Of a DNA stretch of 64,000 nt, positions 7,285-16,695 are shown in pieces. The notes under the pieces were generated by a model, which ran no database searches, was not told the origin of the DNA, and was given only the letters and a program-made list of their open reading frames with translations. The stretch's first letter is position 1. Every line of letters begins with the position of its first letter. Made by a program: the position numbers and the translations under genes. This stretch comes from Shimia ponticola (GTDB taxonomy: Bacteria; Pseudomonadota; Alphaproteobacteria; Rhodobacterales; Rhodobacteraceae): NCBI RefSeq assembly GCF_007995215.1, contig NZ_VCDK01000003.1, positions 806,001 to 870,000 on the forward strand, read 5' to 3'.

Positions 7285-7677
7285 CTACATCTCTTGGACA
7301 GTCTCCAGGAAGGTTGTCAGCGCCAGCAATTCGGCTGGCACCGGCGTGCCTTGCCCATCCTCGGTTTCGACCACCACGGTCGGTCCCATGCCGCCATCGC
7401 CAAAGATCGGCATCGGGTTTGCGTGGCCGCTGCCACGGGCGTAGCCGTCAATCGTGGACATCACGAAATCCCGTGGAAACACCCCGCCATTGCGCGCGCT
7501 CAGGCCCGTCAGGTCCGGACCGATTTCGCCGCCTTTGGCATCTGCCCCGTGGCAAGCGGCACATTCCTGCGCATAGAGCTGCGCGCCGCGGTCGGCATCC
7601 AACCCGGTCTCTGTGGTCATGCTGCACGCCGCGACTAGGGCGGTGAAACACATCGAGGCGTAGAATTGTTTTGTCAT
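7285..7677 (-). CDS. Lipoprotein c-type cytochrome
   Basis: A 130-residue monoheme cytochrome c. The N-terminus has a lipoprotein signal with a lipobox-like 'LVAAC' (C18), so it should be lipid-anchored and face the periplasm. The heme motif is C39-A-A-C42-H43 and the likely axial methionine is M89 in 'HANPMPIFGD'. It is the first gene of a two-gene operon with its soluble paralogue, suggesting a tandem duplication that gave one anchored and one diffusible electron carrier. Confidence 0.87.
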   Translation of the reverse strand: MTKQFYASMCFTALVAACSMTTETGLDADRGAQLYAQECAACHGADAKGGEIGPDLTGLSARNGGVFPRDFVMSTIDGYARGSGHANPMPIFGDGGMGPTVVVETEDGQGTPVPAELLALTTFLETVQEM

Positions 7678-7849
7678 GTCTGCTCTGGCTCCCCGTTTTG
7701 GTCAGCCTAGCCGCTCTCGGCCGCATGTCACCTTGATGCAGATCAACATCGGTTCTGGCAACGGCCCTAGCAGAGGGACTGCGCAGTCTTTCGCTTGACG
7801 CACATGGCCCAACGCGGTTGGCTTTGCTCAAACGCCAAAGGTCCGCGCC

Positions 7850-8284
7850 ATGCCGCTATCCGCCCTCACCATGCTTGCCGCCGGGATCGGCATTCCGATC
7901 CTTGCTGCATTGAATGCCGCGCTTGGAAAACACCTTGGCGCGCCGATGGTGGCGGGGTTGATCCTGTTTGCAGTCGCGCTGGTGACGGCCAGCGTTGTTG
8001 CGGTGATCACAGGCCCCGGCGCGATTGCGCGTGTGGCGACGGCCCCAAAGCATCTGTTGCTCGCCGGAGTTCTGATTGCATTCTATGTCTTGTCTATCAC
8101 GGCCATCGCTCCGCGCTTTGGCGTCGGCAACGCAGTCTTTTTCGTGCTGCTGGGTCAGTTGATCTCAGCGGCCGCCATCGATCACTTTGGCCTCTTCGGG
8201 GCGACACCGTCCCCTCTGAATACCACACGCGCGGCCGGGATCGCGCTTATGGTCGCCGGCGTCGCCCTGACACAGCGCGCTTAG
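7850..8284 (+). CDS. DMT family transporter, DUF606/YdcZ type
   Basis: A 144-residue integral membrane protein with about five hydrophobic helices. It matches the single-domain (half-size) DUF606/YdcZ branch of the drug/metabolite transporter superfamily. 'GIGIPILAALNAALGKHLGAPMVAGLI' at 11-37 and 'GVGNAVFFVLLGQLISAAAIDHFG' at 90-113 are typical. Half-size members usually dimerise. The stop overlaps the convergent secreted-protein gene by three bases. Substrate unknown. Confidence 0.82.
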   Translation: MPLSALTMLAAGIGIPILAALNAALGKHLGAPMVAGLILFAVALVTASVVAVITGPGAIARVATAPKHLLLAGVLIAFYVLSITAIAPRFGVGNAVFFVLLGQLISAAAIDHFGLFGATPSPLNTTRAAGIALMVAGVALTQRA

Positions 8285-9183
8285 CCGTCTTCGTTCGGGA
8301 TCAGATTACCGGCCTCGTCCCAGCGGTAGGGCGGCACATTTGTCACTTCGAAGTCGAGGGCATTCGCCGCGCGCCAATCGGCAAGAAACGTCTCGATGAT
8401 CACGGTCACCGCATCAAATTCACTCCGGTCTGGATCATCGGCACTATAGCCTACGGATTGAGACCAGATCCCAGAGCGCAGTTTCACATTCAGATCCCGC
8501 GTCAAAACCGCCGTTTCCGTGACCGAGCTAAAGATCGACCACCAACAGCCCGTGTCATAGTTGGTATGTGAAAGGTACACCGCCATTTGAGGTTTGCCGG
8601 GATGGGTTTCGACTTCGTCCTTGGTCAGAACACGCAGCCCCTCTTCTTCGAACCGGGTGATAACGCGCTCCTGCAGGTCTGCGCCAAAATCGCCTTCCCA
8701 TCCGCGCGGCCCGGGCAAGCCCGAAAGGTCCACCTGAACTGCTGTCAGACCGCGCAGACCCTCATTCTTGGCCGACTTTGTCAATCGTTTAGGGTTCCAT
8801 CCATCCGGGACATAGACACCGGCCACCCCTGCGGACTGTGCTGCGCTGACTGCGCAAATGGCTGGCTGGTCGGGATGCGGGTCGGGGACATTCGACGCCG
8901 CACTCAGCGCGGCCATCTGCCCGTAAATCCGTCGAATGCGTGCGGGGTTGCCCCCCTGCAGCGGCAAGACATTCAATTTGGCGGTTTCACCACAGGGCGC
9001 GTCCGGCTGGCACGGCAGGATAGGCGGCGCGTATTCCTCGCGGATGATCCAGTACCGATCCAACAGGTCGATCTCGGCCAGATTGACGTCAGATGTCTCA
9101 AGCTCAGAGGCAAATGCGACGCATCCTGCCCACACCGACAAACCCAGAGCAACCGTCAGACCAAAAAGCTTTGAAAACCGCAT
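8281..9183 (-). CDS. Secreted protein, family not recognised
   Basis: About 300 residues starting MRFSKLFGLTVALGLSVWAG, a good Sec signal peptide ending near VAFA-S. The mature part is mixed alpha/beta with cysteines in 'LPCQPDAPC' and later single cysteines. Two segments, 'VQVDLSGLPGPRGWEGDFGADLQERVITRFEEEGLRVLTKDEV' and 'MAVYLSHTNYDTGCWWSIFSSVTETAVLTRDLNVKLRSGIWSQSVGYS', resemble a lipoprotein-like fold that binds or caps envelope components, but I cannot name it. An upstream ATG at 9222 would add 13 residues and spoil the signal peptide. Neither start has a strong RBS. Confidence 0.72.
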   Translation of the reverse strand: MRFSKLFGLTVALGLSVWAGCVAFASELETSDVNLAEIDLLDRYWIIREEYAPPILPCQPDAPCGETAKLNVLPLQGGNPARIRRIYGQMAALSAASNVPDPHPDQPAICAVSAAQSAGVAGVYVPDGWNPKRLTKSAKNEGLRGLTAVQVDLSGLPGPRGWEGDFGADLQERVITRFEEEGLRVLTKDEVETHPGKPQMAVYLSHTNYDTGCWWSIFSSVTETAVLTRDLNVKLRSGIWSQSVGYSADDPDRSEFDAVTVIIETFLADWRAANALDFEVTNVPPYRWDEAGNLIPNEDG

Positions 9184-9249
9184 CAAGCCCCCATGCATGG
9201 CCACGTCTAAAGCCGTCTGCATGGTGACACGCGATGGGTTAACCCGGGT

Positions 9250-10230
9250 TTAAGCCGCGAGCCCCTGCACCTTGGTCCAAAGCGCCTCCGGCACATCCGC
9301 TGCCGTCGCGGGCACGCGGCCTTGCCCCGGCACGCGAGCGCCTTCTTGGGCCGTGACGCTGGCAATAAGCTGCGCAACTGTCCCGTCGAAGCGATCCGAA
9401 AACACGGTGGGGTCGATCAGGATATAGGTTTGCCCCAACCGATGGGGTGGCCCGTCGGGTAGTTTCAGCCCTTGCACCTCGGTCGACAGAACCGATCCGG
9501 TCAATGCCGCGGCCAGAACTTCAACCATCAGGCCAATACCCCATCCCTTGTATCCCGCTGCGGATTTCAGCGCGCCGCCCACGGCCGCTGCCGGATCGGT
9601 CGTGTCGTTACCTTCGGCATCGGTGGCCCAACCGGTTGGAATGGCCTCTCCAGCCTCTTTGGCCATGGTGATCTTGCCCAGCGCCACGGCGGATGTCGCG
9701 GTGTCGAAATGGATCGCGACACCACCGGCACCGTCCGGCACGGAAAAAGCGACCGGGTTTGTGCCAAGCACGCGATCCTTACCGCCCGGTGGGGCCACAA
9801 TGGCAGAGGCATTCGTCGTGCCCAAGGTCACCATGCCCGCCCGTGCGAGCCGTTCCGTAAAGTATCCAAGCGATGTGCACGTATGCGAGCCGCCAATGGA
9901 AAATACGGCCGTGCCTGATGCGCGCGCAGCGGCCACAGCCTGATCAAATCCAGCATCAAATGCGGGCTGCGCGAACCCGTGTTTCGCATCCACAAATACG
10001 GCAGCAGAGCGCGGTTGCGTGACCTCTGGCAACACCGTTCCATCGACGCGCCCGGTGCCCAACTGGGTGCAATAGCTTTCCAGGTAATAAAGCCCGCAGA
10101 TCACGTTGCCATGCGCCTCGGCTTCAGCGACGGCCCTGGCGACGCTCTTGGCCACGGCTTCGCTCGCGCCGGCCTTGACCATTGCGACCCGCGCGGTTGT
10201 TTCGATCTCGGCGATATCAATCCTTGGCAC
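9250..10230 (-). CDS. Ldh family (malate/L-lactate dehydrogenase-type) oxidoreductase
   Basis: A 326-residue NAD(P)-dependent dehydrogenase of the malate/sulfolactate/ureidoglycolate/delta1-piperideine-2-carboxylate reductase fold. Family landmarks are 'EAHGNVICGLYYLESY', 'GFAQPAFDAGFDQAV', 'SIGGSHTCTSLGYFTERLA' with the conserved histidine region, 'GTTNASAIVAPPGGKDRVLGTNP' and 'GYKGWGIGLMVEVLA'. GTG 10230 is chosen because AGGGGG lies six bases upstream. In-frame ATGs at 10248 and 10296 are alternatives. Substrate could be a 2-hydroxy or cyclic imino acid; context does not decide. Confidence 0.85.
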   Translation of the reverse strand: MPRIDIAEIETTARVAMVKAGASEAVAKSVARAVAEAEAHGNVICGLYYLESYCTQLGTGRVDGTVLPEVTQPRSAAVFVDAKHGFAQPAFDAGFDQAVAAARASGTAVFSIGGSHTCTSLGYFTERLARAGMVTLGTTNASAIVAPPGGKDRVLGTNPVAFSVPDGAGGVAIHFDTATSAVALGKITMAKEAGEAIPTGWATDAEGNDTTDPAAAVGGALKSAAGYKGWGIGLMVEVLAAALTGSVLSTEVQGLKLPDGPPHRLGQTYILIDPTVFSDRFDGTVAQLIASVTAQEGARVPGQGRVPATAADVPEALWTKVQGLAA

Positions 10231-10317
10231 GATTGTCCCCCTGCTCATGTGTGCAGAGGCGACACTGACCCGCGCCGCAAGGCAGCGCAAGGTCACGCCC
10301 GCCTTTTCATGCCGGGA

Positions 10318-11244
10318 TCAGAGTTCGATGATCGCGATATTGTCTGCGGGAATCTCATCGAGCCCATCAACCGTGATGATGACGCCGTTCGACAGCTCCA
10401 CATCTACCCCGGTCGCGGTTGCAGTCTGGCCTGTGACCGTCACCGGCGCATCGGTGGTTGAGTTCACCACAATCAGATCGTCCATTGGGTTGAAATCACG
10501 GATCGTGACTGTTGCGCCCTCTGGCGTGTCGTCAAGGATCGTGAACCGGTCTTCGCCTTCTCCGCCGGTGCCCACATCCAAGGCACCAAGGAACAAGGTA
10601 TCATTCCCTGTCCCACCCAAAAGGTCATCGGCCTGACCGTCCTGCGCAATTCCCGGTGCCCCCGGCAGACCACCACCGGTCAGGATATCGTCGCCCGAAC
10701 CGCCATTTACGCCATCATTGCCTGCGCCACCTGTCACGGTGTCATTTCCGGACCCACCGTCGACAAAGTCGTTGCCATCGCCGCCACTGATACTGTCATC
10801 ACCCGCGTCGCCGAAAATACGATCCGAGCCGCCAGCACCAGACAGATCATCGTCGCCATCCAGCCCATCGATGATCTCATCGGCATCCGTGCCAGTGATC
10901 GTGTTGTCTTCGTCATCCCCGTTCAGAGCCAGAGGTTCTTCGTCGTCTTCATCGGTTGTATCGTCCGGGTCGTCACCTTCGTCGTCGGTGTCATCGTCAG
11001 GCGTATCGGTGTCGTCATCCGTACCGTCTCCGGCATCAGGTGTCTCGTCGCCGTCTTCACCGTCGCCGTCTTCGCCGCCAGGATCCCCGTTGTCCCCCTC
11101 GCCTTCGGTGCCGTCACCACCGTCATCCATCATGTCGTCCATCTCATCCCCTGAGACATCTTCGTCGTCGTCATTCGTTGGAAACAAATCCGGCGCGAAC
11201 ATGAACAAGAGGGCCGCGAGGGCGGGAAAAGCGGAAGCTAACAT
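10318..11244 (-). CDS. Acidic RTX-repeat (hemolysin-type calcium-binding) protein
   Basis: A 308-residue protein. Residues 1-22 form a hydrophobic anchor or signal (MLASAFPALAALLFMFAPDL). Residues 25-103 are almost only D, E, G, T and P. Residues about 108-192 carry RTX nonapeptides of the type GGxGxD (such as 'GGDGNDFVDGGSGNDTV'), which bind calcium. A C-terminal beta domain follows (about 208-308). RTX proteins are usually exported by type I systems, but no transporter gene is nearby, and the N-terminal hydrophobic segment is atypical for that route. A GAGAG box lies eight bases before ATG 11244. Confidence 0.85.
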   Translation of the reverse strand: MLASAFPALAALLFMFAPDLFPTNDDDEDVSGDEMDDMMDDGGDGTEGEGDNGDPGGEDGDGEDGDETPDAGDGTDDDTDTPDDDTDDEGDDPDDTTDEDDEEPLALNGDDEDNTITGTDADEIIDGLDGDDDLSGAGGSDRIFGDAGDDSISGGDGNDFVDGGSGNDTVTGGAGNDGVNGGSGDDILTGGGLPGAPGIAQDGQADDLLGGTGNDTLFLGALDVGTGGEGEDRFTILDDTPEGATVTIRDFNPMDDLIVVNSTTDAPVTVTGQTATATGVDVELSNGVIITVDGLDEIPADNIAIIEL

Positions 11245-11322
11245 GGCAAATCTCTCACATAGGTTGGGGGTATTTACCAAAATTTAGCTGAAATTTCAGT
11301 GGCTCATTCCGAAACGGATTGT

Positions 11323-12006
11323 TCAGGACAGCCAGCTAATCCGCCCCATTTCAAGACGCGCGCGGCGATCCATCCGGGCTGCGAGTTCCGGATTATGTGT
11401 GGCTACCAGCGCCGCCATATTCTGGGACCGCACCAAACCAAGCAGCGCCTGAAACACCGTATCAGAGGTGCCGGGGTCCAGATTGCCGGTCGGCTCATCC
11501 GCCAGCAAAACCTTGGGTCGGTTCGCGACCGCCCGACAAAATGCCACCCGCTGCTGTTCGCCACCGGACAATTCGGCAGGCCGATGGCTGACGCGCTCAG
11601 ACAAGCCAACCTCGCCCAGCAAATGGCGCGACCACTCATCTGCCACTGTGCGTCCAACGCCCGCAGCAAGTTGCGGGAGCATCACGTTTTCCAATGCCGA
11701 GAACTCGGGCAGCAGATGGTGAAACTGATAGACAAATCCCAGCGACGCACGCCGCAATCCCGTGCGCAACCTGTCGCTGCCATCTGCCAGCGCACCTCCG
11801 ACATGCACAGTCCCCGCATCCGCCGTATCGAGCAGCCCTGCGATGTGCAAAAGTGTCGATTTCCCCGACCCTGACGGTGCCTCCAACGCAACAAGCTGCC
11901 CGGCCTTCAATTCAAGGTCCAACTCATCCAGCACTGTGATCTGGTTCGCTTGTCCCTTGTTATAGGTCTTCACGATGCCCTTCAGGGCCAGCACGGCATC
12001 ACTCAT
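11323..12006 (-). CDS. lolD: Lipoprotein-releasing ABC transporter ATP-binding protein
   Basis: A 227-residue ABC ATPase. It has Walker A P44-SGSGKS50, Q-loop '[21 protein letters not shown]' (91-111), signature LSGGE (146-150), Walker B VLLADE (166-171) and H-loop H204. LolD powers extraction of lipoproteins from the inner membrane by the LolC/E permease for transfer to LolA. The start overlaps the permease stop by eight bases, confirming translational coupling. Length is normal for LolD. Confidence 0.93.
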   Translation of the reverse strand: MSDAVLALKGIVKTYNKGQANQITVLDELDLELKAGQLVALEAPSGSGKSTLLHIAGLLDTADAGTVHVGGALADGSDRLRTGLRRASLGFVYQFHHLLPEFSALENVMLPQLAAGVGRTVADEWSRHLLGEVGLSERVSHRPAELSGGEQQRVAFCRAVANRPKVLLADEPTGNLDPGTSDTVFQALLGLVRSQNMAALVATHNPELAARMDRRARLEMGRISWLS

Positions 12007-13294
12007 AACGCAGCGCCTCGACAGGGTTCAGCCGCGCGGCACTCCGTGCAGGAAAGATCGTGACCGTGAACGACAGAAACAGGGAAAGCGCGATGGACCG
12101 GAACACATCCCAACCCCGAAGCTCGGCGGGCAACTCATAAAGCCCCCGGATCGACGGGTCCCACACGCCGCCACCGGCTATGTAATTGACTGCCGAAAAG
12201 ATCGACTGAATGTTGAGCACAAAGGTCACGCCCAGGATCACGCCCAGCGTCGTGCCAACCAGACCGATCCCCGCGCCAGTCAGGAAGAAAACCCGCATCA
12301 CAGCCCCCTGAGATAACCCGATCGTGCGCAACACCCCGATGTCGCGCCCCTTGTTTTTCACCAGCATGATGATGCCCGACACGATGTTCATGGCCGCCAA
12401 CAGGACCAAAACCGCAAGAATGATGAACATGATGTTGTCTTCAATCGTCAGAGCCCGCAGGAAGCTTCCCGCTGCCTGTTTCCATGTGAATACCAGCGCC
12501 CTGTCCCCGCCTGCCTGCAGCAGATCAATGGCCTTGGCGTCTATCATTTCGGGGTCAGCGACCATGACCTCAATCTCGTCGGCCACTCCGTCGCGATTGA
12601 AATAACTCTGTGCCTCGGCAAAGGGCATGTAGACGCGTGTCCGGTCGATATCGAAACGCCCGGCGGTGAAGATATACACCACATCATAGGACTTGACCCG
12701 CGGACTGACGCCAAAGGCCGTGCGCGCGCCGTTCGGGGATATCAGCTTGATCCTGTCGCCCAACCCAATACCCAACTCACGGGCTACACCAGATCCAATC
12801 GCAACGCCCTGCTCAAAATCGGAGAGCGACCCAATCGCCTCTTCCGGCTGTGCAATTCGGGGCACCCCCTGTAGGTCGCTCAGAGTGATCCCATAGACCT
12901 CAACGCCGGTATTCCTGTCGCGCAAGTTGGCCATCACCTGTCCGCGCACCAATGGCGCAGCACGGGTCACGCCTTCAACAGAAGCCAATCGAGCCGCCAG
13001 CGCCTCATAGTCCGGGATCACCCGCTCAGGCTGCCCTGCCGCATTCAGCTCAACGGCGTTGTAGATCGTCGCATGGGCGTTCGCGCCTAGGATCGTGTCG
13101 ACAAAGTCGGTTCGGAACCCGGACCGAACCGCCAGCACGATGATCAATGCAGCCACCGCCAGCATGATCCCGATCACGCTGATCCATGTCATAACACTGA
13201 CGCCACCCTCAGCGCGGCGCGCGCGGGCATATCGCCACGCAATCATCCACTCATGCGCCGCAAACGGGCGCGCTGATTTCGGGTGTGTCGACAT
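11999..13294 (-). CDS. lolC: Lipoprotein-releasing ABC transporter permease LolC/E
   Basis: A 431-residue permease with the FtsX/MacB topology: one N-terminal helix (about 36-60, '[22 protein letters not shown]'), a large periplasmic domain (about 60-280), then three C-terminal helices starting near '[37 protein letters not shown]'. Alphaproteobacteria usually carry a single LolC/E-type permease that works as a homodimer; the symbol lolC is conventional (lolE would do equally). ATG 13294 is used; the codon before it is TTG. The start overlaps the upstream gene's stop by one base (TGATG). Confidence 0.92.
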   Translation of the reverse strand: MSTHPKSARPFAAHEWMIAWRYARARRAEGGVSVMTWISVIGIMLAVAALIIVLAVRSGFRTDFVDTILGANAHATIYNAVELNAAGQPERVIPDYEALAARLASVEGVTRAAPLVRGQVMANLRDRNTGVEVYGITLSDLQGVPRIAQPEEAIGSLSDFEQGVAIGSGVARELGIGLGDRIKLISPNGARTAFGVSPRVKSYDVVYIFTAGRFDIDRTRVYMPFAEAQSYFNRDGVADEIEVMVADPEMIDAKAIDLLQAGGDRALVFTWKQAAGSFLRALTIEDNIMFIILAVLVLLAAMNIVSGIIMLVKNKGRDIGVLRTIGLSQGAVMRVFFLTGAGIGLVGTTLGVILGVTFVLNIQSIFSAVNYIAGGGVWDPSIRGLYELPAELRGWDVFRSIALSLFLSFTVTIFPARSAARLNPVEALRYE

Positions 13295-14439
13295 CAAGCT
13301 GCTCCGCTTCTGCGCCCACGTAATTGATCAACCAGCCGCAGGCCCGCGCGGCTTGGGTCCCGTAACGGATGCATCATAGCCGCCACGCGTCCTTGCCCGA
13401 ACAGATATACCGCTGGTTCGTAATAGTAATCGCCATCGAACTGGAATGACGGCAAATTCAACGCCTGTGCAAGCTCAAGCGACGGATCGCTCAGCAACGG
13501 ATAGGGCAGCGCAAGCAAATGCGCCAAATCCCGCTGATCATCGGTTGCATCCGTCGATACGCCAAACACCCCGGCAATGCCGACCGATCTGAGGTCTTCC
13601 ATTGTGTCGCGCAAAGAACAGATCAATGGCGGACCACCCAGCCCGCCTTCAACCTGCTCCCAACCATCGGGGTAGGCCTCGCCGGGCTGCAACGCGATGG
13701 GAAAGGTCACCAGAATTATTGGTCGCGAAAAGGCTCTCAGTTCGATGTTGCGCCCATCGCTCGCAGGTAGGCTCAGATCCGGGACAGGCTGGTCAACGGC
13801 GGCCTTCGCATCCCCAAAATACTCGATCTCTGGGGAAGGAAACGTCATTTCTGCGCCAGCCGGCGGCGTAGGTTTAAGGTCATCTGCATCGTGGTCGTGT
13901 TCGACGTCGTCATGCTCAGCCGCATGATGCGTCTCTAGCGCAACCAATCTTTGGCGTCGTCTCCGCCGCATAGGCCACGAAAGGACGCTCCAGATCATCG
14001 ACCAGAGGCCCCAACCTGCAAAAAAGCCCACAGCCGAAAACACCGCGCCTTCGGCGGTCAGGGGCAACGCAGGCTTGTAATCCTCAAGCGTGCGTCCCGC
14101 CAAATCCAAATCAATGGCCTGATGAGCCCGGATGAGGCGTTCATAGGCATTGGACTCGCGCAGGCGCTCTAGCGCAGGCGACAACCGGTCAAACAAGGCA
14201 ATCTCGCCCTCGGCTTTCTCGCTGGCTTGCGCGCCAGAACGGCTCAGCGCGAGGTCGGCAAGGTATTCCTCTCGCGTCATATCCAGCGCCAGCGCGCTGG
14301 CTTCCACGGATGATACCTGCTCACCGAGCTGATCTACCTTACCGGCCAAACGCTGCAAATATTGCTGGGAAAACTCGGGGAACTGAGACAACCCCGCCGC
14401 GCCCACAAGGCCAGAAACCATCGCCAGAATGCGCAACAC
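13294..14439 (-). CDS. DUF2937 membrane domain fused to a peroxiredoxin-like domain
   Basis: A 381-residue protein with two parts. Residues 1-165 match DUF2937: helices at about 4-20 and 133-155 flank a helical periplasmic section with conserved 'QRLAGKVDQL', ending in a basic RRRRRQR anchor. A His/Asp-rich linker (170-187) precedes a thioredoxin-fold domain at about 213-372, whose 'PGEAYPDGWEQV', 'SLRD' and 'VFGVSTD' line up with peroxiredoxin-like redoxins. The usual first (peroxidatic) cysteine of the G-x-x-GC-x(4)-C motif is glycine here (G269); only C274 remains. It lies between proS and lolC, the common place for DUF2937 in this family. The cytoplasmic side for the redoxin part is inferred from the basic segment. 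Confidence 0.72.
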   Translation of the reverse strand: MLRILAMVSGLVGAAGLSQFPEFSQQYLQRLAGKVDQLGEQVSSVEASALALDMTREEYLADLALSRSGAQASEKAEGEIALFDRLSPALERLRESNAYERLIRAHQAIDLDLAGRTLEDYKPALPLTAEGAVFSAVGFFAGWGLWSMIWSVLSWPMRRRRRQRLVALETHHAAEHDDVEHDHDADDLKPTPPAGAEMTFPSPEIEYFGDAKAAVDQPVPDLSLPASDGRNIELRAFSRPIILVTFPIALQPGEAYPDGWEQVEGGLGGPPLICSLRDTMEDLRSVGIAGVFGVSTDATDDQRDLAHLLALPYPLLSDPSLELAQALNLPSFQFDGDYYYEPAVYLFGQGRVAAMMHPLRDPSRAGLRLVDQLRGRRSGAA

Positions 14440-14521
14440 TATGAAGCCCTCAGCACCGCCCGGGACATTGACTGTCCTTGGGCGGCAACGCTATCGCACC
14501 TGTGGCTCGGTTTCAATTTTC

Positions 14522-15859
14522 TCAGACGCCAGCGTAGATCGCGACAACCTTCGCAACGGCTGCCTCTGGCGCCAACTCCTCGCTCTCGCCAGTCCGACGA
14601 TTGGTCAGCTCCACGACACCGTTTTTCAGCCCGCGCGGCCCGACTGTGATCCGCCACGGCAGACCGATCAGGTCCATCGTCGCGAATTTGCCGCCCGCGC
14701 GTTCGTTGCGGTCATCATAGAGCGGCTCAAGCCCGGCTTTGGTCAGTTGATCATAGAGGCCTTCACAGGCTGCATCCGCCGCCTCATCGCCCTGCTTCAG
14801 GTTCACGATCCCGCAGTGGAACGGCGTCACGCCTTCCGGCCAGATGATGCCGTTGTCATCATGGTTGGCTTCGATGATAGCCCCCAACAGGCGGCTCACG
14901 CCAATCCCGTGCGACCCCATATGGACCGGCACCTGATTGCCATCGGCGTCCTGCACGGTTGCGCCCATGGCTTCGGAATACTTGGTGCCGAAATAGAAAA
15001 TCTGGCCAACCTCAATCCCGCGCGCCACGCGCTGGCGGTCCTCGGGGACGTCTGCCCAAACGGTCTCATCATGAGTTTCGTCCGTGCGTGCGTATTTTGA
15101 CGTGAACTCTTCCAGCACCCCGGCGCATTGCTCGACATTATCGTAATCAATGTCGCGATCGCCAAAGGTCAGGTCCGTAACGGCGCTGTCATAGAACACT
15201 TCGGATTCACCGGTTTCGGCCAGAACAAGGAACTCGTGCGTGTAGTCGCCGCCAATCGGCCCGCCATCAGCACGCATCGGAATGGCCTGCAGGCCCATGC
15301 GTTCATAGCTGCGCAGGTAGCTGACCAGATGCCGGTTATAGGCATGCAGCGCGTCGTCCTTGCTCAGGTCAAAGTTATAACCGTCCTTCATGTAGAATTC
15401 GCGCCCGCGCATCACGCCAAAGCGTGGACGGCGCTCATCCCGGAACTTCCACTGGATGTGATAGAGCGTCAGTGGCAGGTCCTTGTAGGACCGCACATAG
15501 GACCGGAAGATATCCGTGATCAGCTCTTCGTTGGTTGGACCATAGAGCATATCGCGGTCGTGGCGATCTTTGATGCGCAGCATCTCTTCGCCGTAGTCGT
15601 CATAGCGCCCGCTCTCGCGCCACAAATCCGCGCTTTGTAGCGTCGGCATCAGCATCGGAATGTGCCCGGCGCGCTCTTGCTCTTCGTGCACGATCTGCTC
15701 GATCCGCTTCAGCACCTTAAAGCCCAGCGGCAACCACGAATAAATCCCCGCGCTCGCTTGCTTGATCATACCCGCCCGCAACATCAGGCGGTGCGACACG
15801 ATCTGCGCCTCGGCGGGCGTCTCTTTCAGAACAGGAAGGAAATAACGGGACAGGCGCAT
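14522..15859 (-). CDS. proS: Prolyl-tRNA synthetase, short alphaproteobacterial type
   Basis: A 445-residue class II synthetase charging tRNA-Pro. Motif 1 lies near '[20 protein letters not shown]' (47-66), motif 2 '[26 protein letters not shown]' (135-160), and motif 3 '[14 protein letters not shown]' near residue 318-331. There is no editing (INS) insertion between motifs 2 and 3, as expected for the roughly 440-residue alphaproteobacterial form. It heads the minus-strand run proS-DUF2937/redoxin-lolC-lolD. Confidence 0.95.
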   Translation of the reverse strand: MRLSRYFLPVLKETPAEAQIVSHRLMLRAGMIKQASAGIYSWLPLGFKVLKRIEQIVHEEQERAGHIPMLMPTLQSADLWRESGRYDDYGEEMLRIKDRHDRDMLYGPTNEELITDIFRSYVRSYKDLPLTLYHIQWKFRDERRPRFGVMRGREFYMKDGYNFDLSKDDALHAYNRHLVSYLRSYERMGLQAIPMRADGGPIGGDYTHEFLVLAETGESEVFYDSAVTDLTFGDRDIDYDNVEQCAGVLEEFTSKYARTDETHDETVWADVPEDRQRVARGIEVGQIFYFGTKYSEAMGATVQDADGNQVPVHMGSHGIGVSRLLGAIIEANHDDNGIIWPEGVTPFHCGIVNLKQGDEAADAACEGLYDQLTKAGLEPLYDDRNERAGGKFATMDLIGLPWRITVGPRGLKNGVVELTNRRTGESEELAPEAAVAKVVAIYAGV

Positions 15860-16125
15860 ATCAGGCTCCGACTTGCTGCTCTGTTCGCTTAGGCGATGGG
15901 CGCGGCAGCCTCAAGCCCGAGTTGCGCTTGGCCCGATTAAGGCGGATCGCCATTGCGCGCCGTCGTATTGAGAATTGGATCAAATATTTCATCGCTCTGA
16001 CCTGAGGTCACGCCTTTTCACGGCAGTGTGATGCCAGTGAACCAGGCCGGACCCCGCGGCGTAATCCGTGCACATGATCCGACAGGACGCACCCTTCGGG
16101 CATTGGATAAAAGCGGGAGACACCC

Positions 16126-16641
16126 ATGAAGACTGCACTGAAAACTGCTGTAGCCGCAGCCACCCTTGCCATCGCCGCCACCACGGCAAGCGCGAATACC
16201 ATCGTCGACATCGCAGCAGCCGATGAACGCTTCTCGACGCTTGTCGCCGCCGTCAGCGCCGCAGGTCTGGCAGAAACGCTCTCGGGTCCCGGCCCCTTCA
16301 CTGTCTACGCTCCGGTCAATGACGCCTTTGCAGCCCTGCCAGAAGGCACCGTGGACACTCTGCTTCAGCCAGAAAACCAAGATCAGCTTGTCGCGGTCCT
16401 GACCTACCATGTTGATGACCGCAAACTGCTGGCCAACCAGTTTGCCGAAGGCGCGAACTACTACAAGCCAGTCAACACAGCCGAACGCCTGTGCATCGAC
16501 GCGACCTCTGCTGGCGTGTCCATCGCGGACGGTACTGGTGAAGAAGCCAACGTCATCATCGCCAATATCGAGGCTGACAACGGCGTCATTCACGTCATCG
16601 ATAAAGTGCTGCTGCCCGGTACCCGCCCTGCCTGCCACTAA
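16126..16641 (+). CDS. Fasciclin (FAS1) domain secreted protein
   Basis: A 171-residue exported protein. The signal peptide is residues 1-23 (cleavage after TASA). One FAS1 domain fills the rest: 'FSTLVAAVSAAGLAETLSGPGPFTVYAPVNDAFAALP' (H1 box region) and 'GVIHVIDKVLLP' (H2 box) are textbook matches. FAS1 proteins mediate adhesion or bind small molecules at the surface. A clear terminator follows. The 266-base gap upstream (15860-16125) holds no gene, and I could not define its promoter with confidence. RBS GGGAG lies just before the ATG. Confidence 0.93.
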   Translation: MKTALKTAVAAATLAIAATTASANTIVDIAAADERFSTLVAAVSAAGLAETLSGPGPFTVYAPVNDAFAALPEGTVDTLLQPENQDQLVAVLTYHVDDRKLLANQFAEGANYYKPVNTAERLCIDATSAGVSIADGTGEEANVIIANIEADNGVIHVIDKVLLPGTRPACH

Positions 16642-16665
16642 GGCGTAGCCATATCGTTGATTGCG

Positions 16666-16695
16666 GGTCAGGCAGTGTTGCCTGGCCCCTTTTTT
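16666..16695 (+). terminator. Intrinsic terminator after the fasciclin gene
   Basis: Stem GGTCAGGCA (16666-16674), loop GTGT, TGCCTGGCC (16679-16687), one G-T pair, then CC and six T. The T-tract reaches the stop codon of the convergent MmgE/PrpD gene. Confidence 0.8.

Noticed and set aside
10718-11287. Ser/Pro-rich 189-residue plus-strand frame
   Set aside because: It is the antisense of the acidic GAT/GAC-rich tract of the RTX protein gene.
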